Shown here: in pieces, positions 48,901 through 59,440 of the stretch
Numbering within the stretch: the first letter of the stretch is position 1
How the letters are laid out: each line of letters begins with the position of its first letter
Origin: Spirogloea muscicola
Lineage: Eukaryota > Streptophyta > Zygnematophyceae > Spirogloeales > Spirogloeaceae
DNA: 64,000 nt
NCBI GenBank assembly: GCA_009602725.1
Contig: WELB01000032.1
Span: forward strand, 447,719-511,718
Direction: 5' to 3'
The notes under the pieces: model-generated
Database searches by the model: none
Seen by the model: only the letters and a program-made list of their open reading frames with translations
What the model was told of the DNA's origin: nothing
Program-made: the position numbers and the translations under genes

Positions 48901-49570
48901 ACAAAATTGCTGTGGAGAACCGCAAGCGGCCGTCTGTCCTTGCCCTGTCTCGCCAGAAGTTGCCGCAGCTCTCTGGCACATCCATAGATTCTGTGGCAAA
49001 GGGTGCTTACACCATCAGGTACTATAGGTTTCTTGGTGGTCTCTGTGGCTTGCCTTGTAAGTTGTTTAGTATTTGCATGGGAGGAAGTCCACGTACTTAA
49101 TGTGGTACATGATCATGCAAGCAGGGCAAACCTGGCAAGTTGCGCTTGCTCATCATATATAGTAGCAGAAGTTGCAATGCTTATGCTGTCTCCATTTTGT
49201 TCTCAGCGACAACTCGTCTGGAAAGCCGGACGTCATCTTCTTGTCCTCTGGGTCCGAGGTTGAGATTGCGGAGAAGGCCGCCAAGGTACTGCGTGAGGAG
49301 GGCAAGGGCGTGCGGGTGGTCTCTTTCCCATGCTTTGAGCTCTTTGAGGAGCAGTCAGAAGAGTACAAGGAGAGCGTCCTGCCCAAGGATGTGACGGCAA
49401 GGGTTGTGGTGGAGGCTGGCTCATCCTTCGGATGGCATAAATATGCCGGTATAAATGGAGGATTCATCTGTATTGATAAGTTTGGCGCGTCTGCACCTGC
49501 TGACATCATCTACCGGGAGTATGGCTTTAGCACTGACAACATTGTCAAGGTAGCCAAGTCCTTGCTGTAG
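45960..49570 (+). CDS. TKL: Transketolase, plastid type
   Basis: A thiamine-diphosphate enzyme that moves two-carbon units in the Calvin cycle and pentose phosphate pathway. Exons end or run as: up to 46459, 46618-46708, 46885-46990, 47151-47433, 47608-47756, 47860-48013, 48173-48562, 48816-49018 and 49207-49570. All phases agree, for about 740 residues. Landmarks are [60 protein letters not shown], the ThDP motif [115 protein letters not shown] and EAGSSFGW. A Ser/Ala/Arg-rich leader ([20 protein letters not shown]) looks like a transit peptide. No in-frame ATG is visible upstream; an N at 46055 lies in the leader, next to a LINE tail. Confidence 0.95.
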
Positions 49571-50676
49571 ATTTCCTTGTCGTTGCTTCTTCTTTCACCT
49601 TACCCCCTCCTCGGCTTCCGCTCTCTCCTGTGCTATCCACACTTTGGCCCCTGCTCTTGATAGCACCATAGCGCAAGCACATAGCACTTGCTCCGTCGTA
49701 TGCATGCCAGACTCATTTTTTGAGTGTTTGTAGAGCTATGGCCGGGTAATTTATGTTGAGAACTATCTGATGAGGCTTTCCAGCAGTCACAGTAGTAGGT
49801 GAAGGCTTGCATGGCATACTAGATTGTGACATGTCATGTACTGGGTCTCTAGACTAGAATGTTACACTGCTGATTGCTGATCAAGCAAGAAGATTGATTG
49901 GCATTGATAAGTTCCTCGAAAGGGCCAGTGGTGGAATCGTAGGTTGGTGGCTTGGATATTGTGACGGGCAAGACGTCGAGGGCAGACAGGATACCCTGTA
50001 GGGTGTGACACCCGTCCGGTTCCTGGTATTTTTGGTCATTGTTGCTTAAATCGTCTGCTCACCGCTATCTACTATTGTCGGTAAGTCCGATTCGTACAAT
50101 ATGAGTTTACAGCGATCTGAGTAAGTTCAGTCGGGTACACATGAAAGGACTGCTGGAAGGTCTGGTATTTGTAATCTGGGGGCAAAATGGGCAGCACCTG
50201 TTCATGTTGACCGCCCACCCCAAACCCTTCATCCTTAACCCAAAGCCATCCTGACTTTGGAAGTATCACACGTACTTCGACGAAGACATGCAAGGGACTT
50301 CTGGCATGTCACTCCCTGTCATAACAGATATCTGGCCACCTCCTGTCTCCGGTGGCAACAGCATCTGCATGCAGAGGATGTAGGACGAGTGAGTGACGGA
50401 AGTACGTTACATGTTGGAATGAAAGTACTGCTTGTGTTATTTTACAGGAAAGGGATGCAACAAGCTGGTGAGAAATAGGAGCGAGTTGCATACAGAGGTT
50501 GAGTTGGAGCCATTGCCTCAAGCGTCAACGACATCTTATTTCTACTTCTATCTTTCTATCTAAGACAGTCAAGGATGTCTTCAGCCCTCTCATTGAAGAG
50601 AAACGAGAATATATACTGATCAAAGTGGCCAAAAACAACAGCAAGCACACCTGACGACGTATACCGCCGACTGCAA
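49571..50676. other. Intergenic, one short minus frame
   Basis: The 3' flank of transketolase. At 50072-50293 a minus frame of 73 codons reads VILPKSGWLWVKDEGFGVGG then HEQVLPILPPDYKY. It has some coding character but I do not recognise it and see no flanking exons. Nothing else is supported. Confidence 0.3.
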
Positions 50677-50990
50677 ATTGACCCGCTCAGGAACCACGCG
50701 TCAACACATGAAGGTCGCTAACTGATGCCTGAATACCAGGTGGCAAAGCCCAAGCCCTTCTGCCGCCAACTAGAGCTCGCCCAGCTTTCTGGTGAAAAGC
50801 ATGAGCCTGAGCACGCGGAGGAAATTCCCGCCAAAGGTGCCGGCCCCCCCCAGAAAGCTGGGCGAGCTCTAGTTGGTAGCAGAAGGGCTTCGTTATCTGC
50901 CATCTAGTATCCAGGCATCGGTTAGCGACCTTTATGTTTTGACCCGTGGTTTCTGAGCGGGTCAATCTACTGTAGATTATGTAGGTCTTA
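50677..50990. repeat. Foldback of two LINE 3' ends, head-to-head
   Basis: Arms at about 50677-50805 (minus, C-terminus VSDLHVLTRGS, stop 50687-50689) and 50850-50985 (plus, VSDLYVLTRGF then stop) are inverted copies roughly 85-90% alike by eye, separated by about 45 bases. Both tails point outward. The DNA could fold into one long hairpin. The same arm sequence flanks the remnant at 2572-4085. Confidence 0.8.
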
Positions 50991-51290
50991 AGATGTGCGT
51001 GCCTTTGTACTTGGCCATTTGGCCTTCGTTTGTTTCAAATACACGAAATCTTTTTCCCCAAACCTAACAGGAAGGGCTCGCCCATTGAGGATAGGGGCTG
51101 GAAAAGCCAGCCCAGAAATGAAGGGACAAAGTACGAGAAGGGGGCCAGGGGAAGCGCTAAGTAAAACAAGCACAAGGAGGAACAAAGCAGCTACGTATTA
51201 TTCAGTAACCCCTGCTAAGCAGCCTCAGGTCAGAGAAGCTAGGCTCCTGGAAGTTGGGTCCCCTGGCCAGAGCTAGAGGCCCCCCCCCCC
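50991..51290. mobile_element. LINE tail end (+) abutting a LINE 3' end (-)
   Basis: 50991-51055 completes the plus tail (CTTGCCTTTGT..ACACGAAAT). From 51060 to 51290 a minus-strand LINE end with C-terminus SFSDLRLLSRGY (stop 51202-51204) and its hairpin tail repeats the sequence at 1-210. So two elements meet tail-to-tail at about 51056. Confidence 0.7.
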
Positions 51291-51390
51291 CAATTCTCAA
51301 ACCCCCGCCAATACGCAAACCTGGGAGGGGTTTGCGTATAATTGCCAAAGCCCACAGGCTGCAACCTCGGCCCCCCCATCGTCCGCCTCC

Positions 51391-53534
51391 ATGGCGCCGC
51401 CGCCCGCAGGAGGCGGCGGCGGCGACGGCGGCGAAGGTGGCGGCGCTCGAAGCGCACAGTGGCGACTGCGCACGCCGGAGGAGGATGCTGCTGCGCGTGC
51501 GGCGGCAGCAGCTGCGGCGGCTGCTGGCGGAGCCCCAGCGGTCGTCAAGGCGGTGAGCCCCGCTGAGACTACACATATGGCCGCCTTGTTCGTCCCCTGG
51601 AGCATATGTCGTGAGCTCAGCTCTATGGAAGCCAATTCCAAACGTTTGGGGAGATGAATCCGTCGCAGACGACTGCCGCTCATCTCCTGCTGCCGCGGCT
51701 GCGCAGCTGACGACGCAGCAGCAGAGGGCATCCATACACCGGGCTGCCGACGAGAAGCGCTTGCGGCGGCGCGCTGGGCTGGCTGGGCGCCGGCGCCGGC
51801 TGCGCATCTCGCAGACTGCCACCAATGCCCTCGCCGCCGCCGCCGCCGTTGATGCCAGTCCAAGCGGCGCCGTCCCACCTCTCGTCACCACCGCCAATTC
51901 TCGTGAGCACCGTGGCCACCAAGGCCGCTACTTGCCCGTGCTCACAGTCATCATGGTGCCTCCTCATCGAGCTGCTGCGCGAGCGCTGGTCCCTGCAGGT
52001 CCGGCGGTGCCCTCTGTCGCGCTTGGTCCAGGGGCCCATCCGAAGCTCACGCCAAGCCCTCCCATGCTCAGCCTGGTCGAGGCGTCCACGCCCACCCAGC
52101 TAGATGGCCTTGCCGCGGCGGCGCTGGCACCGGCAGTGACAATGAGCCTGGGCCGCGCCGGTTTCGAGCGCACCGCAGCGCTTGTTGATGACTTGATGCG
52201 CCTGGAGCAGCACCTGCCGCCAGAGCAACAGCACAAGTGAGCATTGCCGGGGTCAAGACCGCTGCCCTGTGTTCCCCCCTTCCCATGACGCAGAAAGCCT
52301 CAAGGTGGCTTGGTGGGTCATTGATGCTTCAGTTGAGACTTTGACGTTTCAGCTTTAGCTTTGAAGGCTCAAGCCTGACTGGCCTCCAATTCCGTCCAAG
52401 CTCGCCCGCAGCTCCCAGGAAGTCTGGGCGTGGCTGCGGCAAGACCACGGCATGACCTGCAGCAGGCATTACGTGAAGCGCCGCATGCGCCAGTGGCGGC
52501 AGCAGCAACAGCGGAAGCGCCACAGGACCGCAGCCAGCATGTCCTCCCGGGGACTCACCGGCGCCTCGAGCTCCTCCTCTGTGTCCTCCTACGAGGAGCT
52601 TGGAGCCGAGGACGAGAACCTGCCAGAGCACAACAAGTCCAATGGCGATGCTGGTGGCAGCGAGCGGCCGTGGATGACCTCCAGTGCGTCGTGGACCTGC
52701 CGCCTCTGCGGGGTCAAGGGTCACGCCCCGGGCATGGAATGCCCCTTGTTTCGCTTCTCTGTCGCCCAGGAGCTCCTGGCAGTCCGCCGAGTAGAGTCAG
52801 CGGTGGGATTGGCAGCTGCAGGCGCAGCGGGGGCCGTGTATCACCCAGATGGTCATCCAACAGGCCCATGCCAGACATCACTGCAGACCATCGGCCAGGA
52901 GTGGCGAGTGCAAGCAGTCGAACGGCAGCCGCCAGCTGCCGCCAGAGGGACAGCAGAGGAAGGCATTCCTGTTGGCCTCGGCGACGGCGACGGCGGCGGC
53001 GGGCTCCGGAAGCAGTTCCTTTGCGGCCATGCCAGCTGTCGGCGGACCGGCAGCTGGGAGTCCTTGCGGCAACACATGCAGCGGCGGCACAATTCTACAT
53101 TTGCGCTGCCGACAACCGAGCCCTGCAGGCGGGCTGCAAGCAGGAGCTTGAGGACTGCCAGCGATGCTCTTCCCGCTGCTTGCGATGAAGACTGGACGGC
53201 AGCTCTGACAGAGGAGCAGGTGGTGAGGGCTCCCACCACATCACATTTCACCTTCTGCCCCATGTTAAGTATGGATTGTGGTCTGATTTTGGCTGGTGGA
53301 TTGACGTAGCGAGCTGACTGGTCGGCTGCTGTGCAGGACGTCCGCGTCGCAATACAGCAGCTGGCAGAGGACCGCTGCGCCGTGGCCGCCGAGCCACGGC
53401 TGCAGGGGCTGCTGTCGCCGCTCGCGCTCCGCTGTATTGGTAGGCGCCAATGGCCCCTCGAGTCTTGTACCAGCTGCAGGCTCCCAGCATATTTGGCTCA
53501 TCCGTTTGTCGTCCTCTCATCGGCAACTTATTGA
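51391..53534 (+). CDS. Orphan zinc-binding protein with helical, CCHC and C2H2-like motifs
   Basis: Not assigned to a known family. Exon 1 (51391-51552) is Ala/Gly-rich (MAPPPAGGGGGDGGEGGG). Exon 51707-51902 gives THRAADEKRLRRRAG-like basic helices (IHRAADEKRLRRRAGLAGRR). An exon ending at 52236 gives AGFERTAALVDDLMRLEQHL. Exon 52412-53223 encodes EVWAWLRQDHGMTCSRHYVK, RRMRQWRQQQQRKRHR, a helix-turn-helix-like basic segment; then WTCRLCGVKGHAPGMEC (C-x2-C-x4-H-x5-C knuckle); then QFLCGHASC..SLRQHMQRRH (C2H2-like). Exon 53337-53439 gives DVRVAIQQLAEDRCAV and may read on to a stop at 53532-53534. Phases match at 52236/52412. The part between 51903 and 52071 is unresolved. Likely a nuclear nucleic-acid-binding protein, by inference. 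Confidence 0.55.
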
Positions 53535-54264
53535 GTGCACGCATTGTATGACTCAGAACTTCTGTAGCCAACATCCACAATCTTCATTCACCAGCTAGCT
53601 GGTAGGAGCTGCCTTGAAGTATGCACTGCAGGGTAGGTACAAGGCTTCCGCAGCTTCTGAGTTGCCGATGGTAGTGGCTGCAGGCATTGCAGTGGAGGCC
53701 TTTGCTATGGACCGGCTGCGAGCAACAAAGGCCTGATGCGGTGGTCACATAGTTGGCGGCCTCAATGCCTTTCCAAGTTGTCCTACAATACTGGAAGTGC
53801 ACCGGGATTGGGATGTACTAGCTTGCTTCAAGTGCTAGCTGCATCACTGGAGCAGGTGTTAATGAAACTCAACGTCCAGCTTCGCGTTTATGCTAGAGCC
53901 TTGTAGGCTGAAGTGTTCTCAGGGTGATTTTCTGATCTAAGCTGCTCTTGGTGTTCAGGCCATTGCGGCATATTGAGGATTGAGCACAAGGGCGAGCTAA
54001 GAACGGCGCTCAGTTTGGTGCACGCAGCTTGGGATTGCCATTTCATTGCAATCGTTGGAGGCTGCAGTGGCACGTGGTGAAGTGGTGGCAACAGTGGACA
54101 GGCAACTTGCAGGCTAGGTCACTCGCCCTGATAAGTAGATGCACAAAGAATTGAAGAGGAAGCAACCTGCTACTTGAAAGATCTAGTGTACAGAACAGGA
54201 GCCATGGGGCGGCCGCCTATGCAGCTGCATTACTGCTTCCTCATGTAAGTAGCGGGGGGGGCCC
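53535..54264. other. Intergenic, nothing recognised
   Basis: About 730 bases between convergent coding regions, with short frames only and no match to the repeats in this window. Confidence 0.35.
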
Positions 54265-55112
54265 TTAGCCCCCTGCTGCGACGGACAGTGGTGGTAGCGT
54301 GAAAACATCTGTTCCGCTGCCACTGACGGCACCTGCCTTCTTTGTGAGGGTAATGGCCACAGTGCCAGGGTCGCCCCTTGCTGGGCTGCAGTCCAAGCTT
54401 GCCTTGCATGCTGCTGTGGAGGGTACCGTGGTGGACTCCACCGATGCCAGCGCAAGGCCAAATCCCAGCTGGATGGGGCCGTCGCTGATCGCTAGTTGTA
54501 CCACGTTTGCGGCCGAGGGTGAAGGGCCAAGACTCTGGCCAATGCTGTCACTGGTAGCAGCTTGACACGAGTCCGGGTAAGATGGCTCCAGTTGACAGCT
54601 GCATCCACCACTGTGTCCTGGATTCCGCGCACTCCAGCGGGGTTGGGCCTGCCGAGCATCCAGCATGTCGGCTCCGCAGCTTCCGGCTATCAGCTCAGCC
54701 TCGGAGTGCACAACAGGTGGCTCCTGTATTTCGAAGCCCTTTATCAAGGCTGTGCTGCCAGAGGTATCCAGAGGTATGTGGGGGAACAGGACCCTGGCAG
54801 TTGGCTGACTGCAAATGTGTGCAGTGTGGCTGGACAAGTCCTGCGGCAACTCCTCGCGCTGAACAACTTGCGCTCTAATCGGCGAGCCACTCCTTGGCTG
54901 CTGCAATGTGGAGCTGGCCCTCTTCCTCCTGCACAAAGATAGAGGCAAAAGAGCAAGATGCTCCTCATGCAGTGCCACTAGTTGCTTAAGTGTAGTGCTA
55001 CTTGAGACATCGCAAACGAAGATGACACTTGCGCAACATGCAGCCATGATGGACATCGTGCGGACATTTGCAGGCCACTGTGAGCTAGTCAAAAGGGAGG
55101 CTGGCTCCAGTC
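54265..55112 (-). other. Long unidentified minus-strand open frame
   Basis: A frame of 283 codons (ATG at 55116) starts just beyond the DUF1442 stop, overlapping it by a few bases in another frame. It reads AACCASVIFVCDVSSSTTLK near the start, which faintly recalls a small-GTPase strand (FVxDVTS), and ends AITLTKKAGAVSGSGTDVF. It is Ser- and Pro-rich in the middle. It may be an exon of a separate gene or a chance frame in the 3' region; I see no splice partners. Confidence 0.3.
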
Positions 55113-56198
55113 TCACCCCAAGCTGAACTGCTCGCCATCAATTATCCATGTCACCTCCAAGCCATTACCGATGGGCAGGGTGTATGAGTCAACACCCGGC
55201 TGGCTCCGCACATGCTGCAAGTACTCATCAGCCGCCTGCGGGAAGGCACCAGAGATCCTTGGTCATGAAACCCGAAGTGATGACAACGAGGATGACGCTG
55301 CCATTAACGTCCGAGCTTCAAGGTGAACGTACCGGAAGCAAAGCCTGGTTGGCGACGACCACCGCTCGCTCTCGCAGCTGCAGCGCGTCAAAGAGGATGA
55401 CAAAGTCCTGGCAGTCGTCGAGGAGGAGAGCAAAGTCGAGCGCCTGGTCCTGCATGGCCTGCTGAAGCCGCCGACCATTGCCTCGGACAACAGTGACGTG
55501 CTCGGCGAGGCCGAGCGCTGTGACTGTGCTCGTCACCACGTCCTGGCCAGGCAGGACCAGCAGCGAAGACCAGGTAAGCAGACGTCCATGGCGGTGAAGC
55601 TGCGCGCCAGCGGCGGAAGTGTGGCTCACTGGCTCGCGTGAAGCGCAGACGTGGTGGCCGCGGGTGATCCTGGCGGCCGCCGCAAGGCTTGCAACGCACA
55701 GGCCGCTGCCGCCGACCTGCAGAGAGCGGCGTGCACGGACCCCGGCCGCCAGAGCCGCCACGAACTCGGCGCAATGAGGCTCGAAGCCGTCGACGTAGCC
55801 GCCCTCGGCCGTCACCCTGGCCCGCTGCAAAGCCGCAGAGCGGGCAACCTTGAAGATTGCACAGCAGTAGCTGAGCAAGGCACCGGTGGTCGCGGCGCGA
55901 GGACTCAGAACGGCTTTCGGGGCGAGCGTGCAAGCGGGGCTAGCCTGCCCAAGTGCTTGCTCTGGGGAGTTAGCGGGCTTTGTAGGCTGCCTGCAGGACT
56001 GGGAGAGCCATGCCCAGCGCCAGCCGCGGAGCGGCTGCTGCGGCGGCGGCCATGCTGGTGCCGGCGGTGTGGGCGCCCGGGAGGAGACCGGCAGGCAGTT
56101 CGCGGCGCCTGGGAGGCCTGAGCGGGGCGCGCGCGCACCAGGAGCAGGGCGGCCTCGTAGGCGGCGAGCGAGAGGTCCGCGTCCCACCAGCTGGGCAT
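55113..56198 (-). CDS. DUF1442 family protein (SAM-methyltransferase-like fold)
   Basis: Plant DUF1442 proteins have a methyltransferase-like Rossmann fold and no established reaction. The large exon (low end 55333) encodes HCAEFVAALAAGVRARRSLQ, SGLCVASLAAAARITRGHHV, VTALGLAEHVTVVRGNG, LDFALLLDDCQDF and LRERAVVVANQALLP. A GTACGT donor and an AG acceptor remove 55236-55332. The last exon (55113-55235) encodes ADEYLQHVRSQPGVDSYTLP then IGNGLEVTWIIDGEQFSLG and stops at 55113-55115. This matches the family order: EFxxALAAG, VVG-like strand, DFLLVDC, then xLPIGxGLEV. The N-terminus is unclear: MPSWWDADLSLAAYEAALLL opens at 56198, but a frame change must be spliced out before 55930. Confidence 0.75.
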
Positions 56199-56349
56199 GG
56201 CGGCCCCCACGCCAGGCGCCCGCGCGGCGGCGGCGGCTGGGCCTGGCCGGCCGGGCGCCGGCGGGCAGCTCCTGCTGTGCTTTCCGTCACCCCATCCTCC
56301 TGTTGCATTTCTCCCTTTCCTTTTTACGCGCGAGATCACTCTCCATCAC

Positions 56350-56560
56350 TAGTGGTCGCTCATGAAGCTCTGATCAGCAAGTCCAGATCGGTATCACCAG
56401 AGGGGCGGAAAAGCGTCGCCTGTCGGGACCCGGAGGCAGCCGCCAAGGCGCGGCCTGCACGCAAGTGGGACGGCAAATGCTTCTCACGCGCAGTTCTTAA
56501 TGGCTTGCTTTGGTCCCCCTTTCACTTTGTGGGCTGGCTTTTCCCAGTCCCTATCCTTTT
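56350..56560 (-). mobile_element. Degenerate LINE 3' end
   Basis: The minus strand reads LRAGRALAAASGSRQ then DTDLDLLIRAS and stop, a decayed version of the RALAAASGFRQ..YSDLHLLTRGY terminus seen at 60041-60174. A plus-strand tail with GGGCTGGCTTTTCCCAGTCC follows at about 56530. Confidence 0.55.
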
Positions 56561-57044
56561 TCCTCCTCCTTTCATTCCCTGCGCACCGGCTCGCCTTCTC
56601 GCCGTGTCGGCGGTGTCTCGCCGCCATCCCCCCCTCCTCCCGCATCATTGGCCTCCCAGGTCCTCCCTCCCCCCGCAGCCGCGGGCTACTGGGGGCGCCG
56701 GCGCGCCGCCACGTGGCAGCTGTGGTGGGGTGCCGGCAGCCCAAACCCCCCTCCGGGGCAGCTCCTGCAACTTGTGCTCTCCGGCCCCTCCGGTCCTCGT
56801 CCACTCTTTCTTTCCCACTCTTTCCCACGCTTTCCGGGCTGGCTTTCCGCAGCCGTTAGAAGAGCCACTTCACTTTCCACAGCCCTCGGCCCAATCAAAT
56901 GAGCATACTTCATCACAGCCATTGCCTTACTGTGGATAAGCTGTTCTGTTGTTTCCCCAATCCCCCTGAAAAAGATAGTACGCGGCGGCTGATATCAAGT
57001 GGCGGCTGTGAATGCCAGCCGAGTGCATAAAGAGGAATTAATCT

Positions 57045-57760
57045 ATACTACGCAGAGCCGCAGGCTGGGCAACAGGGCCCTCTCTTTTTGCTGGGCTGGC
57101 CTCTTCCAGTCACCACCCTCTCCTGGAAAGCGTCTTTCTTCTCAGTAACCCCCGTGTCAGCAATCATACATACAGATGAGCTAAGGGAGGGAGACGCACC
57201 CAGCTGCGCAAGCCAGAGGCTGCAGCAAGGGCGCGACAAGGACGGAGGTGCTAAGCAAGCAATTGGGACCGCTGGAGTGAAATGGAAAACTGGGCTCCAG
57301 GAGGAGTGCTGCACCCTGCTCGCAGCGCCGCTGGTCAGCTTGGGAGGCCAGCAGCGGAAGTAGCGAGGACCATCGTAACGACCGTAGATGTCCATGGCCA
57401 GCGGGTAGAAGGTGTTCCCAGCAGGTTGGCCGTTGTACTTGTTTATCTTCTTCTGCTCGGCCACCTTCACAGAATCGCCGGCCTCAGAAGTGACAGGGCT
57501 CTTCTTACGGAAGCTGTTGGTAAGGATGATGTCTAGTACTAGCCGCTTCCTACCTCCCAGGAACGCCCGTCAGATCAACACCCCTCGTTTGGTAATCGCC
57601 GTGAATGGCATCACCAGGTGCTCTTCAGAGCCACTTGGTACCCGCCACCGGGACAATGCCATACATAGAAAGTGCATACATAGCATCACGCAGAAGGCTG
57701 TAAGAGCCCCGTGCGCTCGCTGCCCTTGGCATACCTGAGCAAATGGGCGCCCATCATCAA
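57045..57760 (-). mobile_element. LINE fragment, endonuclease-like region
   Basis: The minus strand encodes HLVMPFTAITKRGVLI, one stop, then RAFLGGRKRLVLDIILTNSF, DSVKVAEQKKINKYNGQPAG and NTFYPLAMDIYGRYDG. The KRGVL..RKRLVLDIILT pattern is the restriction-like endonuclease motif, and FYPLAMDIYGRY matches FAALAMDVHGAFG at about 60410. After that the frame is lost in unrelated tail sequence to 57045. It is a different subfamily from the copy at 3288-3989. Confidence 0.65.
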
Positions 57761-58215
57761 AACATCCTCCTCAATGTGGCCACGTTCACTCTGAGTCACC
57801 CCAGCCAAGCACTGGGAAGTGCAAGCAAGCCTGCGGAGCAGAGCATCACTGACTTAAGCATTTTCTATATGCAAGCCTGCAAAGAAGGGCAACGCTCGGA
57901 AACCACTCAGACGCATTGATTTGGAATTGACAAAGCCGAGCCTGCCCACGAGCATCCCTTTTATGAGCATCTCGGAGACGCTTGAGTGGTAGAGCATCTT
58001 GAGCTACGTTGGTGATGTGGAGAAAAGAAAGGATATCCCAGAAAGGGGCGACGGATGTGAAAGGCCAGGCCATGAGAAATTTCTACAGAGGAGGCGGGGG
58101 ACCGTGACAGGCCAAGGAAGTGGCTGGTCGATGTCCAGGGGGAAGCCCTAAATGAAAGTACACATCTTTCTGCGAATGCAAGGGCTGCCATAGGCAGTCA
58201 GTGATCCCTCGCCGT
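57761..58215. other. No feature recognised
   Basis: About 450 bases between LINE fragments, with short frames only. Confidence 0.35.
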
Positions 58216-59010
58216 CGTCTGTCAGCCTGCTTGCAGCTAGCTCAGGCTCATGCTTTGCACCAGAAAGCTGGTCGAGCCTGACCTAGTTGCATATGAGCTT
58301 GTCAATTGCCGTCCGGTATTCGGGCCTCAGTTAGCGATCTCTATGTGCTGACTCGTGGTTCCTTCACGGATCAGCTTAGCAGCAGGTGGATTCTGCCAAT
58401 GTGATTGCCTTTGTACTTGGCCACACAGGCCCTCCATCACATGATACACTCCATTTCCACGTCAACAGCCACAAGCAATTCAAGTAGCGACGCAGATACA
58501 CTTACGCCTGTTAATAAGCGATGCGTCCAGCCGGCTGCCGCCCAAGGCAGGCCCAGGCCCCAGTCGCACCATTCCATGCGACTGTGAGAGGCCTGTCAGC
58601 CAGTGAACTCGAGGCAACAAGATTGCTCAGAGCCCCGGAAAAGAGTCCCCTTGACGGAAGCCAGAGGCCGCAGCTAGAGCACGGCCAGCACGCAGATGCA
58701 AGGCGTGGGCCATGGACCGCCGGAGACTCAATGGACAGGCGCATGCAAAACACCTGCGCTAGCAAAGCAGCCGCGTTGAAGTCGGCCTGCTCGTTCCGTC
58801 TGCGGGACACAGCGCGGCGCGCAAGCCGGGTCAACAGGTCTAGCCCCTGAGACCCAAAAGCTCAGGCTCGTGCTTTGCACCAGAAAGCTGGTCAAGCCTT
58901 AGCTGGTGGCACAAGAGCTTGTCAACTGCCGTCCGGTAACGGGCATCAATTAGCTACCTCTATGTGCTGGCTTGTGATTACTGAGAGGGTCAGCTTAGCA
59001 GCAGGTGATG
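58216..59010. mobile_element. Three degenerate LINE 3' ends
   Basis: Plus copies at about 58240-58440 (ALHQKAG..VSDLYVLTRGS) and 58861-59050 (same start, decayed end) flank a minus copy at about 58510-58850. The minus copy reads NAAALLAQVFCMRLS, equivalent to NAAGSLAQVIRMRLA at about 60530. The frames are broken in all three. Confidence 0.6.
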
Positions 59011-59440
59011 TACATCTGTCAGTGTGCTTGCTTTCATAACTGGCCACACTGCCCTTCATAACTTCATATACACTCCCATTTCCGAAAGCCCGAAGGGGGC
59101 GGGGGCGCGGGCCCAAAAGAAGGAAGGCGCGCGGCCCGCATAAATATGAAAGGGAGGCCAAAATCGAGCCCCACAAGCCTGGTAACGGGACACATAAGCA
59201 AGCGCGGCCAGATTAACTGGTGGCTGGGAGAGGCCAGCCCAAAAGAATGGACAAGGTCTGAAGGAGCCGGAGTGCTAAGGACACATAGAAGTGGCACTCC
59301 CAATGGGGGCAAGGGCTGTGAGAAGCCAACCCGAAAAAGAATTGACAAAGGTTCGAAGGGGCCAAATGATGGAGGGTCCTAAAATGCGTTAAGGGGCCTG
59401 AAGATGCTGTCAGAACGGGCACAAGGAATGAACGAGGTCC
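59011..59440 (-). mobile_element. LINE tail modules
   Basis: Several tail pieces with no C-terminus: AACTGGTGGCTGGGAGAGGC (about 59217-59236) and AGTGGCACTCCCAATGGGGG (about 59289-59308), the latter also at about 41650. They belong to the same tail set as 27600-27700 in this orientation. Confidence 0.55.

Noticed and set aside
52430-53188. A 250-codon plus frame overlapping the orphan zinc-binding exon.
   Set aside because: It is a shifted reading of the same exon, poor in zinc-ligand patterns and low in coding quality compared with the chosen frame.
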